From the NCBI GenBank assembly GCA_037833965.1, contig AP031357.1, positions 23,270,001 through 23,334,000 on the forward strand: DNA of 64,000 bases. The letters run 5' to 3'. The translations under genes were made by a program, and so were the position numbers. Every line of letters starts with the position of its first letter. Position 1 is the first letter of the stretch. The notes below the pieces were generated by a model that made no database searches, had not been told where the DNA came from, and saw only the letters and a program-made list of their open reading frames with translations. This document shows positions 1 to 13,000 of the stretch, in pieces. Source of the DNA: Marchantia polymorpha subsp. ruderalis (lineage: Eukaryota; Streptophyta; Marchantiopsida; Marchantiales; Marchantiaceae).

Positions 1-394
1 CCAAGGCAGATAATTTACTCAATTACCACGTGGTTGTCAACTGGATAATATTAGACAGCCGAAATAAGAAGGGAAAGTCTTGAATCATAACCTAACATCT
101 TCTCTCTCTACACACTTCCGTGAAGACAACATGCCACATAGTCCAGGTCTCCGCAACCACGAAAGCGGTTAGCATCCAATGGGTGTAACGAAACTAATCA
201 GATCTTCGTGTGAAGCTCCATCCCGAACTCACAACTCACACGCTTATAGAAAGACCTAGAGAAACCGGAAAGATCATGAATCTACATTCGTGTGGACAAA
301 TCATATATTATATTCAGATATCTAAACCGTCAAAGGCAGAAGCTATGAACGCATTCGAGAAGCAAATGAACGCAAGCAACAATATGAGACTTAC

Positions 395-3300
395 TCTGTG
401 AATGCCACGACGCCGATGGGAACGGTAGATATAATCACTCCCGCAACAGGCACGAAAGAGCATAAGAAGACGAAGAAGGACAATAAGCCTACTCCCGATA
501 CTCTCAAGACAAGTAGCCCCAAGCTTGTCAAGGCTGTATTCACAACGGCTATGGCACTTTGGGCTTGCAGTGCCTTCCCAAATATTCGACCGAATGTAGC
601 TATCTGTGCGACGACATGTTTGTTCATATTAGCCCTTCCTACTTGAACACCAAACTATGGTCATCATTGGCAGATTGTGATAGGTTAAACTCGCATGTAG
701 CGATAAAACATAAACTGAAACCCTCTTCCATATGAGAATTTGTTGACACCGAAGTTCTAGCATTATCCAATACCATTATCCATTCGGAAGGTGGTAAAAG
801 AAATTAACCATGATTGAACCATTACACGAGCTACGATCATCAGAAGAAGATACTTGCATTGAATTTATTCGTGCTACTACACACTCACCACCGGTGCAGT
901 TTCCTGGTAAACAATGGAGAGTCGTGATTCCTTCAGTGATTGAACGCCTCTTCGGATGGCTGGCATGTCCCAGACAAGCATGAAGGAAAAGATCAAACTC
1001 ACCAAACTCTGTACATGAAATTCATACAAAGTGTCAGAATAGTAAGATTTATCGATGATCGAGCTTAGATTTGTGGCATAGAAACACCCATGTTAGTACA
1101 GACATCATAGTATACAGAATTCTTCATCGAAAAGTAACTAAAGCTTGCAAGGCTGAGCTCTCCAAAGAGAGTCATACGTTCTACCGGGCCGCTCTATACT
1201 GTTAGTTACTTCGACCCGTATATTTCTTACCTTATTAAGATAATATTTTCACCTGTCGAATTAGTCAACCATCTTTTAGATGATTTCCATCCAAAAACTT
1301 GAAAAAGTTTTGATATTCAAATCAACTTAAAGCGCAATCAACAAATTTGAGGAATGCCTCCATAAACTCAGCATTATCATCCAGCCCTTTCCGGTCTTCA
1401 TCTGAGACAAGCAGCCTTAACATGTGTAAATGAACAAGATGAATAATACCTGTAAGGCAAATCGACTTGTCGCAGATATCAGAGTTGCCAACCAAACAAC
1501 CACAGCTCCTGAGTAATCTTTAATTAGTTGTTGTAAAACCGTCGACCTCTGAGCTCTACTGCCTGCCACAGATTCCTGCTAGCAGTGTAGACAAATATGT
1601 TAGTGTCTCGGAAGTTTCACTCTGGCAATGTTAAGAAAACTTTTACTGCTACTTTTATCACATGATTCAAAAATTGCTGTAGAACAGTCTCCATGGAATA
1701 TCGTCATTGTGGGAACCGAGAGCCTTTAGGTATAAACAATCATATCTACGACAGAAAGGTAAGTATGAAAACACTCACCAGAACAACTGTGTCTGGCTTG
1801 GTAAGCACAAGCAGAAACCGCTCCAACTGTCAGAAAACCAACTTGTCCCATCAATACAGGTGTGAACTCCATACCATAGATGCCAGCTGAACAATCTACA
1901 ACAACCAAGTGACTTATAATTATAGATTGCTGGAAGAAAAAGATCTAGAAAATATTTAAGGCTGAGAGTCGCCATTAAGCAGCATGACAAACTGCTTCAA
2001 ACCCCCTCTGAACTTCCCAGGAGAACTTACAGTGTGTTCTATTACTAAAGGACACATGTCCACTGTTTTATATTCTCATCAACCGCTTTAATTTTACAGA
2101 GTCTGCACTGACCAGATCTAGTCCACCATATGACGAGATTATCACCTTCCTGAGAGTTTTTTAACTTCCCATATACTAGAGAACTGATACGTGTAAATGA
2201 CATACAAATTATTTAAAACCAACTCGGGTTACTAGTGGCACGTTGAGGTCCCGATATTATAAACTCTTTTTACTCATTATTCATATAAAGTATGAACATC
2301 TAGAGAAATAGTTCGTCAGAGTATACCGCAGAACAAGTTTTCCCACTACAATCGTCTCTTGGTTCACAATCTATCATCAAAAAATCCATTCGAGCAAGAT
2401 CATAAGTACTAGTGGCCGTTCTCACGCTAAGTCATTATATCCAACTGTTATTGTGGAGCCTCACATTGAATCTCATGCAGACAGCTCACTGACATGTCGG
2501 TGGTTTGAAGTGCTTGTTAACCTATGCGATCAAGAGCGAGCCCAATAGAGAATAAATCAATCCTAGACGTTGAAGTTCTTTCGTTCAGTCTTAACCGAAG
2601 AAGAAGGCCCAAATCTCCTCCCTTCTTTGACCCGTTGGCTTGGCAAAAGATGTAGAGATTTGTCTTGGATACTCCTTAGCACTGATCTAAACTGCTCAAT
2701 CTCGGTACATCCTTATACGGTACATAATGGTGCATGACCCGTATGAATGTGATTCTCTGGCGATACTACCTCAAGTACAAGTAATGTAGACTGTAGAATA
2801 TGGTTGTAAGGCTAGACTAAAATATATGGGAGGCAAGACTCAGGGTACTGCCAAATTCTAAATGCGGATCAAGACATTGGACCAGCCATTTTTATTTCTT
2901 CCTCCAAACTGCTAAATGTTCAACGTTCAATTTTGTAACGGATTTGGAACAGTGTGTTACCTGATCCGTGACAGGCTCTCCTAGCGTATGTCTTAGCTTC
3001 TCTGAAATGAGGGTATAAGGATCTTCGTTTGCCTGATAGAACATGAACATTTTGTCAAATACATGTTTCCTATGTTCCTGCGTGTGAAATGGCAATAATG
3101 GTGCAGGTTACAAAGCACAAGCTGGAAAATATGGGTAAAGTTTTTATTCCGTATGAAAACCTGAACTAAAATCTTTGGGAGAAAGGAAAGACAAAAAAGA
3201 AACACAATCGACAATGCCAGCTTTTTCGAAATCATGCATTTACAGAGCTCTCTTGTTACCTCTAACTTTATCTTAGTCATTAGAAGGCAACCTGCTAAGA

Positions 3301-5443
3301 AGACCATCCAAAGAGAATAAAAGCATGTACTCATGTCAATAGACCAAGTTGTTGCATAGGATGCACTTACCTGTATCCGCGCTATCACCCTGGCTCCTTC
3401 TTGAGTAAGTCGAGGAATGTAGATAATACCAATGCCTACAAGAGCTGCAATAATTACCGCATACATTGTTGCCACCAATATACGTCTCCTTCCTGGTAAA
3501 TATCCTTCAGCCGAAGCTACTAACGAGTTCCCCACTACTGACAGCACAATAGTTCCCATTATAATCTGCAATCCATGTCATTTTGTACTTTAGAATATAT
3601 CAGCAGAATCTTACTTTTAAATACTATGATGAATGTCTTGTCATCGTACAGACCCCAACCATGAAACACTTTCGCCAGAGGCTTAGATGTTATACATTCT
3701 GCGAGGATGTAAAAATGTGGGATGGGATATCTATCAATGACGTATGCATCTGCAGCCATGCACTATTTCAACTTAATATGAATATTATTGCGGCTTGAGA
3801 ACAATCATCTGCATCTTTTCGTGGAGTCAAAATAGGGTCAAAAACTTACCATAAGAAAGATGGCAACAAAGAAGGTTTGTAGATTAAGATGCAAATCTGA
3901 GCCGAAAACATAGTGTGCTAAGCAGAAAAATGGATCGTATGGACACCCATGATAGTCATCAATAGCGAGGATTGTATACTAATCGTATTACAGTTCATAG
4001 CATAAGCAAAATCAAATGACCTTCTGCTAAACACTAGAAAGAGGTGCATGTGACCAAATCGACATGAAACTGTGCGGTGCAAGTAACTAACATCATCGAA
4101 TCAAAGAGAATGATATGAGGATTTGGAATGTAGCTCACTCCCAGAAATACATACCCCAACAAAATCTCGTAACTGAAACATGACGAGTGCCACTGATGCC
4201 CATACTGCCAACCGCTGAAACGGGACTCTTCTCACAAAGGATCCCAGATTTAGAATCACATAAGGATCGGGCCTAGACCCGTTCATTTTATTATTGATAT
4301 CTCCAACATCACCTCCGGCGAGGGGTGCAGCTGACGCTGATGACGGAGAAGCAGCAGCTTTCATGGCCATATCGTACGCCATGACCCGTCGAGAGGCTGA
4401 CTGACTCTGTTTCCTGGCTGTTGAGTCGGGTGTTTGATCCTCTCCTCCCAGTCCTCCAGCTCCACTAAAGTCATCTGAACTTGGCCACCTAGCCCCTGAA
4501 TCATTCTGTTTTGAATTGAACAATTGTGAGGATCCTGAAATTTGTCTTGAACATACACAGCAAATGGTCACAACACTTTCTATCTCCTTAGACGGCAGAA
4601 AGAATTGAAGACGTTGATCTTCTTCATACACATCCCTATAGTCTCAAACTAGTACTAGAAACCAAAAAATGAAGCTTCACATCTTTGCGGTACGGTGTAT
4701 GATAGGATCAGCTACCTTCCCTACTGATACATATATCTTACGCATTGAAGGATGGTTGCGCCTACTGGTCTCAGCTGGACTAATCTATTCAATCGACTAC
4801 CTAACTTCGCAGTTTCAGATTTTTTTTTTACTGATTTTCTCATATATGATTATGCTGTGAAAAGTTACAACAGGAATCACCTAAAGGATGCAGGGAACTG
4901 GCCTGGGGAAATTTCAGGCTTCAGGCCATGATAAAAATTGATATGGATTCAAGAAACAAAATCATGGAAACCATATTCGCGTAAAAGATTACTGACAGAA
5001 AAGCCATGACAGGAAGCCTTCGAAAATTATACAGATTTGTTGCTGCTACATAGAATACACCCCTCAATTGCAGAAGAATGTGGACGACGATAAAGAAAAG
5101 TCGACGAAGTAAAATGTCTAAAATTCGAAAGAGGGCAGGTCGATTTCTGCAATCATTCGTGCATACTGAGAAAAATGACGACCTAGAACAAAGTGATCTC
5201 GAAAACCAGGGCAGAGAAACTCGAGAGACATATTGAAGAGTGAAAAATTGAAATTACCTGATTGTAGCAGGACCCACACGTGGCGAAACGCGAACTAAGC
5301 TTGTGCTGTCCAAATCTATGATAACGAGAAAATCGAACAGAAGACTGCGAGGCTAATCTCCGTCCGGGCTTTCTAGGTGAGCTCCAAAGATGCAGAAAAG
5401 CAGCAGAGGTGGCAGGTGGGCACACGGAGGCATACGCCATCAT
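395..5443 (-). CDS. AI-2E/PerM-family multi-pass membrane protein, probably plastid-targeted (partial, 3' end off the left edge)
   Basis: Exons read on the minus strand: 5443-5258, 4586-4155, 3565-3371, 3032-2961 and 603-395, each with GT/AG borders and matching phases. Exon 1 (62 codons) is rich in Ser/Arg and has no Asp/Glu, as in a chloroplast transit peptide. Exon 2 ends in a hydrophobic helix (RLAVWASVALVMFQLRDFVG). Exon 3 adds two more helices and the LPGRRR...IPRLTQEGARV block typical of the first third of AI-2E proteins. Exon 603-395 carries the family's most characteristic stretch: ALQAQSAIAVVNTALTS, then a helix with FVPVAGVIISTVP. Bacterial relatives export small molecules or ions; the plant substrate is unknown to me. 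The exons between 2961 and 603 are not resolved; minus-strand coding-like stretches near 2705-2578 and 1885-1765 are candidates. The final helices lie left of the window. The family call rests on the 603-395 block. Confidence 0.7.
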
Positions 5444-6700
5444 GGCCCCCTACTTCTCCAATTTACTCGACTTCTTCTTGTTTCAGTCAATCACCTCCCG
5501 TTTCCTGTTACTCTCCGTCCTCAGGTGATCTTTCTTCATACCCCCTACAGCTCTCTACCTCCACCTGTTTGCTCACCCCTCCTGCACACATCTGTTCCTC
5601 CAAACTCCTAGTCACATCATCGCAGAAATATATTTTTCAAAAATCCACGCTGCCGCCTCCTTGCTCCTGCCCTCGCCTGCGGCCTCTTCGTCCACCCGCC
5701 TAATGTCCCGCCACGCACGGAGCAGAACACTGATCACCCCTCACCCATCGCGGCAGAAGCTCCCCTCGTCTCCACCCTCCTTGCGGATGCGGTGCTACGG
5801 CCAAATCGCCCTCCTGCTGCCAAAATTACTTGGATCCCACCGTCCAAACGTCAATTCAAGCCTGAAATGCCCCGGCTTTCTTTCTAACCCCGTGCCTCCC
5901 CTGCCCGCCCCTGCCCCCGCACCACTCCCCAGAAGTAGCAGCAGGTGTGGAATGAGACGCAGCTCTCGCAGGATGAGTGCAATGGACGAGATTCCAGGAG
6001 AGCCCCAAAGAAGCAGACCAGAGAAGCTGCAGCTGTTGTACTTTTGATGGCGTGGCCTCGAGACGACGAAAGACAGAAAGCAGAAGGCGAGGATTGACTC
6101 GACCAACTCTTTCGCTCACTCTTTCACATGAATGCTTTTCCGCGACAGACAGATGCCCCGAAAGCGAGACCGGACGAGAGCAGAGCAGGCCAGCAGACCA
6201 AACGAGCCCGGAAGCAGGAGAGAAGCGGAAGCAGAAGCGCAAACAGGCGCACAGACCCACCGGCCCGAATATTCCTTTCTTCTCAGAAAGCAGTGGAGTA
6301 TGTATTCCCCCAAATGCGTATTTTCGGCCCCGTCGTCCTCTTAACCCCTGCTCTTAACCTCACCCCATCCCACCGCACCTGACCCTCCCTCCCTCCATCC
6401 CTCCCTCCCCGCAATAGCGTTTTCTCACCCATCTACTACACACACAGAGTTCACCCCCATCTGCAGAGTCCTGCTTTCCGTCTATGGGTCTTGAAAGTGC
6501 ACGTGTCCGTCTTCGATCTAGATATTTTCTGGCTGGCTGAATTGAACGGGGTTTGCAGCCTGGTGGATGTTGATCTACTGCAGTGGGTTCGATGACCAAC
6601 GTGTTGTTTGTCACTGCCCTGTGGCTAGCTATGGTTCGCTCCACCCCTCGTAACGGCCACTGCGGTTAGTCGTACGCAGAATGAGAAGAAGAAGGAGTAG
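5444..6700. promoter_or_regulatory. GC-rich upstream and probable 5' region of the AI-2E gene
   Basis: This stretch is much richer in C and G than its surroundings and carries a CCCTCC-type pyrimidine tract near 6380-6412. Many short overlapping frames are open on both strands, which is expected from base composition, and none resembles a known protein. Its place immediately upstream of the AI-2E start codon makes a promoter plus 5' leader the simplest reading. No TATA box or defined transcription start can be supported from the sequence alone. Confidence 0.4.
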
Positions 6701-6708
6701 GGGGAGTT

Positions 6709-7083
6709 TTATTCACGCTGGTCGAAAGCAAAGAGCGTCTTCACGGAGAACGGCTGCGTAAATTGCCGCCCTGTGACATGATCCTTATCTCGGTCCAGCG
6801 TCACGGGACGTAAAGAGTTGTGGTTTATGAATACCACCGACGGACCACATAACGGCATAAACTGTACTGTCTTTCCACTTTGAGGCTCGAGTGCGATCAC
6901 TGAAAGGCACTGATATTGGGAATGGAGAGCCGGGTAGACAGAGCTGAGTGTCATAGGATCCGGAGGATTCACTTCTTGGCACAGATTTGATTGGTCTTCT
7001 CCAATGGGGCGCAAAATCGAAAGCCGGACAGTGATGGGATGAATATTGTTTTTGACGGCGGTTGGGACATAAGTTGGTCCCAA
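6709..7083 (-). CDS. hypothetical ORF or gene fragment, 124 codons
   Basis: The reading frame begins MGPTYVPTAVKNNIHPITVR and ends FAFDQRE. Its composition is protein-like, with a balanced mix, few low-complexity runs and a Pro/Val/Leu-rich beta-like pattern, but I recognise no family. The start codon lies within one arm of a perfect inverted repeat (7051-7094), so the first residues may not be original. There is no clear splice signal joining it to a neighbour. It could be an exon of an unrecognised gene, a gene remnant, or chance. Confidence 0.25.
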   Translation of the reverse strand: MGPTYVPTAVKNNIHPITVRLSILRPIGEDQSNLCQEVNPPDPMTLSSVYPALHSQYQCLSVIALEPQSGKTVQFMPLCGPSVVFINHNSLRPVTLDRDKDHVTGRQFTQPFSVKTLFAFDQRE

Positions 7084-7094
7084 CCGCCGTCAAA
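7051..7094. repeat. perfect 18-bp inverted repeat (hairpin)
   Basis: Arms 7051-7068 and 7077-7094 are exact reverse complements (TTTGACGGCGGTTGGGAC and its complement) around an 8-base loop. It sits at the 5' edge of the 6709-7083 reading frame. Perfect arms of this length are not expected by chance; it may be the footprint of a DNA transposon or a foldback. Confidence 0.8.
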
Positions 7095-7099
7095 TACAA

Positions 7100-10000
7100 T
7101 TTTCATCACATCACTGACCTTACGTCAGTATGAGCAAAGCACTCGGCAAAATGCTAACGAGAGAAACTTGGACATTTAATGAAGAATGTTCATTCTAGCG
7201 AGGCATTTCGAGCAGGATGAATTTGATCAATAATTAGATCTAGAAGGAAAAGGTCTAACCAACATACCGATAAAATGACATGAATTCTTAAATAAATGGA
7301 ACGTTTCTTTTCAGATCCAACCATTCTTCCGGTCATTTTTGTAACCTTATTTAGTTATCGTGAATAGGAGCGAGAGGCTTGTGATTATTTCACGTGTTGA
7401 TCATACGTCGACGAACAGACGAATATAAAGTAAAGACTATACTGTTCATCACTCTAAAATTCTTGCCTCTTGTTTTCATATGTGTAAACGTATGAAAACA
7501 AACGAAGTGTCACCGAAATTTGAAACTTTCATCCAAGGTAAAAATAAAGGAAGAATGAACTTGGCCTTGTGAGCTTTCAACCTCTCAATGTGAGCATTAC
7601 ACGATATAGATTTGATTTCATCTTTTTCCGCTCTTTTATAACTCTGAACTACATTGCTGTAAGATACTCATGACGAATTTCACCTTTGTGACATCAGAAA
7701 TTGATCTCGTATTAGAGAAAATGCTTCAAATACATCAATATTTTAGAACTTTTACAAGGTTCGTAATAAGTCAAATTTTCACGAGGAGATCAATGCATGT
7801 TAAACCCTATCTGGTTTTGAAAAAATTTGCCACATAGACTATCATACATCTCCTATCATGCAAGAAGCCATCAAGGATTCCCCACCACCTCTCCGACCTG
7901 TTCACACATGATCTCAAGACGATCCAACTTTCCTCGCATCCCAACTATAATATACTCTTCCGCATTTGGTTGGTGGTAGGTTTCGTGGATAATGTTATGG
8001 AGGTTATGCAGTTACATGTGATGCCTATGCATATTCCCCTCAGATTTCATGTTCGAATCTCTTAATCGGTATGATTTTTTCAACCCAGTACTTTCTAGGT
8101 GCATGATTTACGGACACGGTGGATCTAATGCAGTGTCTGGACTTGTACGCACGTATGAACAAGTTTAAAAGAAACCAACAGAAAACACACACAAAAATGC
8201 AAACAGAAAGTGCCAAAAAGCCAAACAACTTGCATATAGAAAGACAAAGCTGCCGACAAGGCAAGAGAAATCTCACTGAAGGACAAAGAGGTAAACTTCT
8301 AAGATATAAGTGGCTCATATGAGAATACTCTGAGATGATGAATTTGTATTGGAGTGGATATATTGCAATCAAAGACATGCTACTTTCTGATTTGAAAGTT
8401 GATCACCGTTGATGTTTCCTTATTGTATCATTCTTGACAACTTACTCAAAAGACTCTAATATTGTATGAGAAAATGAAAAGCTCGAAAATGAGTTTTTGG
8501 CTTAACAACAAATAACACTGTCACGAGTTACATGTTAATCCTAGACCGAGATTCTTGCTCGCTCCTGTGTTTAGTCATGCTCAAGACATTAAAGTGGAGA
8601 TCTAATCTGCAGAACGACAAGTTATATATAATATCAAATTAATGATTAAAATAAAACTAGGCCGACAAATCCAGTTATGTAACGGAGGATCCTAGAGATC
8701 TGCTACTACCCTTGGATAAAGAAGGACAAATATTTTGGAATGGGAGGACATTGCGCTGGTAAAGGACGTTTTTCAAAAATTATCAATTTGAAATGTTGAC
8801 TTTGGACTTTTAAAAGGTGTTTGAATCATGAGACGACATCTTATTCATCATTCCGCACCTAGAAGGTTTATTTCAGCAGTTGATGATGTTCTGGAACTTT
8901 GCACCTTTGATTACCTCTGATCAAAACAATGGTATGAAACTAGGTGGGACTATCATAATACCTTACCTCGAAGATACTAAACAAATCTACTGCATTGCAA
9001 CCCGTGGCAATGGTGGCGAGCTAAATCCACTTTTCAGGAGATCACATAGATGATTATGTCATTTGTAGACTGTAATGTATTCCTTGTTGAGATATTTTTT
9101 AAGTGCTGTATTTCTCATTACATTATAGGGGCCTAGTCCCTAGTTTCCGTTCCGTTACATTCTCGTAACGCTTGATAAGATCTTCCATATTCGTCTATCC
9201 CTTTGGCCCTCCCTCGATTCTTAAGTTTGAGATGTATTTTTTTTCTCGAGTAGAGGCTGTTAAAACACTATCCAAAAACGAAATTTGTGTAGAGACCTGG
9301 GCATGCCTTTTTTAATCTCCTGTATTTATTCTGCGGTTCCATTAGTTCTCAATCTCCTTGTCCGGTCGCATGCTCTCAGCTTCAAATAATGACAAGTTCT
9401 AACAATTGAACCGTAAGAAAAGTTGGAAGGCTAAGTTTCTGATTTCAAAACGACCTTTTTCACGTGATAGACGTACATATACCCTGAATCTCAAGACGAG
9501 TCGTACATCAGAATTTTCCGGACAGATGAGGGTTGGATATCATATGTGCAGGACTGCAATAACTTCTGAGTTTCATCAATGCTAGTATGGTACAAGTACT
9601 TACTAATGATGCAGATCATTCATTGGATGCTCTTTACTATCTTAGAGACACAGTAATGTAGATTTTGAATGCTGGATGCGATGGAGAATTGTACAAACCA
9701 CCTCATCCCCTGCTTCAAGATATTCAAGATCCGAAGTCTGTCAAGGCGTCACGTGTGAATACAACTGACAATTCATTCTCTGTGCGGAAGAAGGTGCCAA
9801 GGAAGTAGTCTCGTGAATCTAACTTTGCGAGCTATAGAACGAGCAATCTCATTTCCCGAATGCATGAGAAGAGAAATCTCTGGATGAACCCAACGACAGT
9901 TATAGAATGACACAGTCTAGTATCGTACAAATATTAAAGTTGAACTCTTCTGTCAAGTATGCCAGTGGCTACATTTGCAAGCTCAAAAAATGTCGAAATA

Positions 10001-13000
10001 TAATCTCCATATCAAAACTGCCGACCGGGATAATCAGAATGCAAGACGCTCCATATCTACGTTCTCAGTTGTCACTTGAGCGGTGACAAGTGAGAACTGA
10101 GAACAATCAATTGAAATCACAGAATCTAGTCTGGGAGTGTCGCAGGACGATTACAAGAGTGGCGTTCCAGTTCCTGATTTTCTGGTTTTGTTCCACAGGT
10201 CCAAACATGTATCTCTTTCTTCTTCGAGTCGTGGGGGGCAAAAGGAGAGGACAGAAGTTGCCTCTTTGGCAAAGTGAGTGAGTTCTAGATCGCACACCCT
10301 TGCATGGTCATGGCCGAGCAATTTAATGTGGTAGAGATGCATCTGTTTGGTTGACACTACTAGCACCCTAAGACTAGATGCCATGAAAATATCCGAGAGG
10401 CCAATCTGATTGCGGAAAAATTGTCACTCCTAGGGACGAGAAGGTAGCGCTTTCTCCAGGGAGATGCCAAAAGGTTCACAAGTGCCATAAAGCAGGCTGC
10501 TTTGGCGAGGCGGAGGCGGAGGCTGGGAAGAGTACAAAGGTCCTTTAGATCCCCTTCTTTTCTTCTTCAAAAGTCCTCTCAGGTCCTCATAATGGCTTTG
10601 TGCTCCTTTGGACGAAACCGTTCGATAAAGAGTGCTTGAGCTTGAGTCGGTTGGATTGGCCTGCCCTCACTGCAATGCTCGGAGCTTAAAACGCAGTTGC
10701 AAGTACAACCCAAAGAAGAGTGCAGGATGTTTAAAGGTCGGTGCAAAATCTTGTGGGATCGATCACTGTGATGTCACCTTGTGGATCTCGTACTCTTCGG
10801 TATGCTGACGAAGTTACTACAGACGTTATTGCTTGAGCAATTAGTCTCCGATACTCGTACAGTTGCAGCCTTGCTATGACGAGAAAACGTGATGTAAGAC
10901 AATAGAATTATATACGCCAATCTCATGTGTCAAACGCGGGGAAGCTGCGAAGAAAGTCCAGAAGACAAAAGAACGAGCTAGCGTTTGAGGGCAGATTCAT
11001 TCACCTGCAGTCCTACTGTAGAAGATGGAAGGGCGACAAAAGCTACGAAATCATTCGGGAGCCACGGGAAAAACGTGAGGAATTGTGCGATGTTTCTTAC
11101 TGGACGGTCCCTCGGTCGACACAGTGTGCACCTACCTCGGTCATGTTTATAATATCTCCAATGCTCGAGATCCGTTCTTTCAAACATCTCCGATCTGGAT
11201 ATACCTGATTCCTCGTGCTGACATGTCCCTCACATTCAATCCAGCAGGTCATGCAAGACCATTTGGTCTTTCTCACCAAATACTCATCTTGGATCGAGCT
11301 AGTTACTGTCATTTATTTTGTCTTTCTCTACCATGAATGCTTCTCCCGTCCCGTGAGGACATATTCCAGGAATTTCATATTCAGTGACCTCGTGTGCAGT
11401 CTGCGGAGGCCATACATGGCATTCAGCTGTCTGAAGAGGCACCAGATATCTCTCAGCGTAATGACTGAAAGGGAAATCCTCCATGTGAGTTTATCTGGAT
11501 TTCTGCACCTGCAAAGTGAGACCATCATAAATAAGGTTCGTTGGGAGTACTTATTCCTGTCCATGGTTGCTTCTATCTTCCAGGTCTAATTCCTTTGGAG
11601 GAACGTGGACTTTAGAGAAACTTTGTTTGGCATGAGAAACTTTCTCGGCATGGGCAGTTTGGTAGTGGCAGCCGCTTCTTCAGTCATCCAAGCTGCGTGT
11701 AGAAGCAATCATCCAGATATTTCCTCTTTTAGCGTGTTCTTCTCGAGTAAAGAGGTGGATTCCGATATATCTTGGCGTTCTGAAACCTCCCGTGGACATG
11801 AACATGTGAAGTGCAATGGGCAGCATAATTTAAAAAGCTGGAGCTGGGTTCACCCTAACTTTTCAGATGACGCTTCCCAATCCAAATGATTCACCCACCT
11901 CAAAGTGTATCATTCACTTCTAAGAATGAAATTTCTTGTTGAGGTAATTTTTCCACTTACTCCACCTAAACGAAGTCTGCAATCTTCGCAGCTATCGCAT
12001 TTGCTGGGATAAATATACAGTACGAGACTTTTCACTCTCTTGTGCAGAATATACGGTTAGAATGCAGATGATGTTGGCTGCTTTAGTACTCATAGAGACT
12101 TTGACGGCTCCCACTACTGATCAGGATTTTGCATCACAAACGTTCCTGGAAAATACCTTGCCCAGGCTTGCTATGGGAACAACGATAAAAGCCCATGCTT
12201 CTTGAAATTGTACGTCTTTCTTAGTACTTGTGATACGAGTTGAGGTAGACCTCCGAAGATCAAGAATTCTACTTGTTTGTTGGAGGGCGGAGAACTTAGT
12301 TATGTCGGACACCACAAAACCAAAATACTGTCCGACAAAACCAAAGCCACTTATGACCTCTACAGCCTTGGCATGCCTTCCACGGGCATTTGCTGTCCAA
12401 ATTTACACTTGCAAAAAAATTGAACTTGCACACATTCGCAAAAACCCGGCCTCACGTTCTACTCGAATGAACAGCATGGCTTGTTACTTGAGTCATCTAT
12501 ACACATCGATCCCATTGTGTTCATGTCCACAGCTCACGGGAGGTGCAACGGCCTCCGACTCAAACCTTCTCATCTTAAGCGCTTGGTCAAGATATCTGAC
12601 TTACACTGGTCGATCTCCACTTCCCAAGGCACGGATCTATCAAGACATGGTATTCAACATCTCCAGCCTGGCCTCAGTCCACGTGAAACTGCTCAGAGTT
12701 CAGGGTGCAGAAACCATCGGAGATCCAGCACTATCGTAGATATCGTAGTCGTAGTACAATCAGAGATCGCAGAGACAAACTTTTCACAATATCGTCTGGA
12801 CCGTGAGGTTCGAGGCCTAGCATCCGAGTATATCTTCTAGGAAGGAGGAATGAAGATGTCGAAGAAGCGCAGCAAATGCGAGGATGAATACAACCGGTTG
12901 TAGGGGCCGGAACCAGCAGGGATTGGCCCAGTCGGATGGGCGCCATACTAGTCTAGGCCTGACATCATAAAGGTCGAGCATTGTGCAGGCAAAGTGTATC

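Noticed and set aside
5377-6382. Several overlapping plus-strand frames of 70-128 codons upstream of the AI-2E gene
   Set aside because: GC-rich composition leaves many frames open on both strands; none has recognisable content or consistent splice signals.
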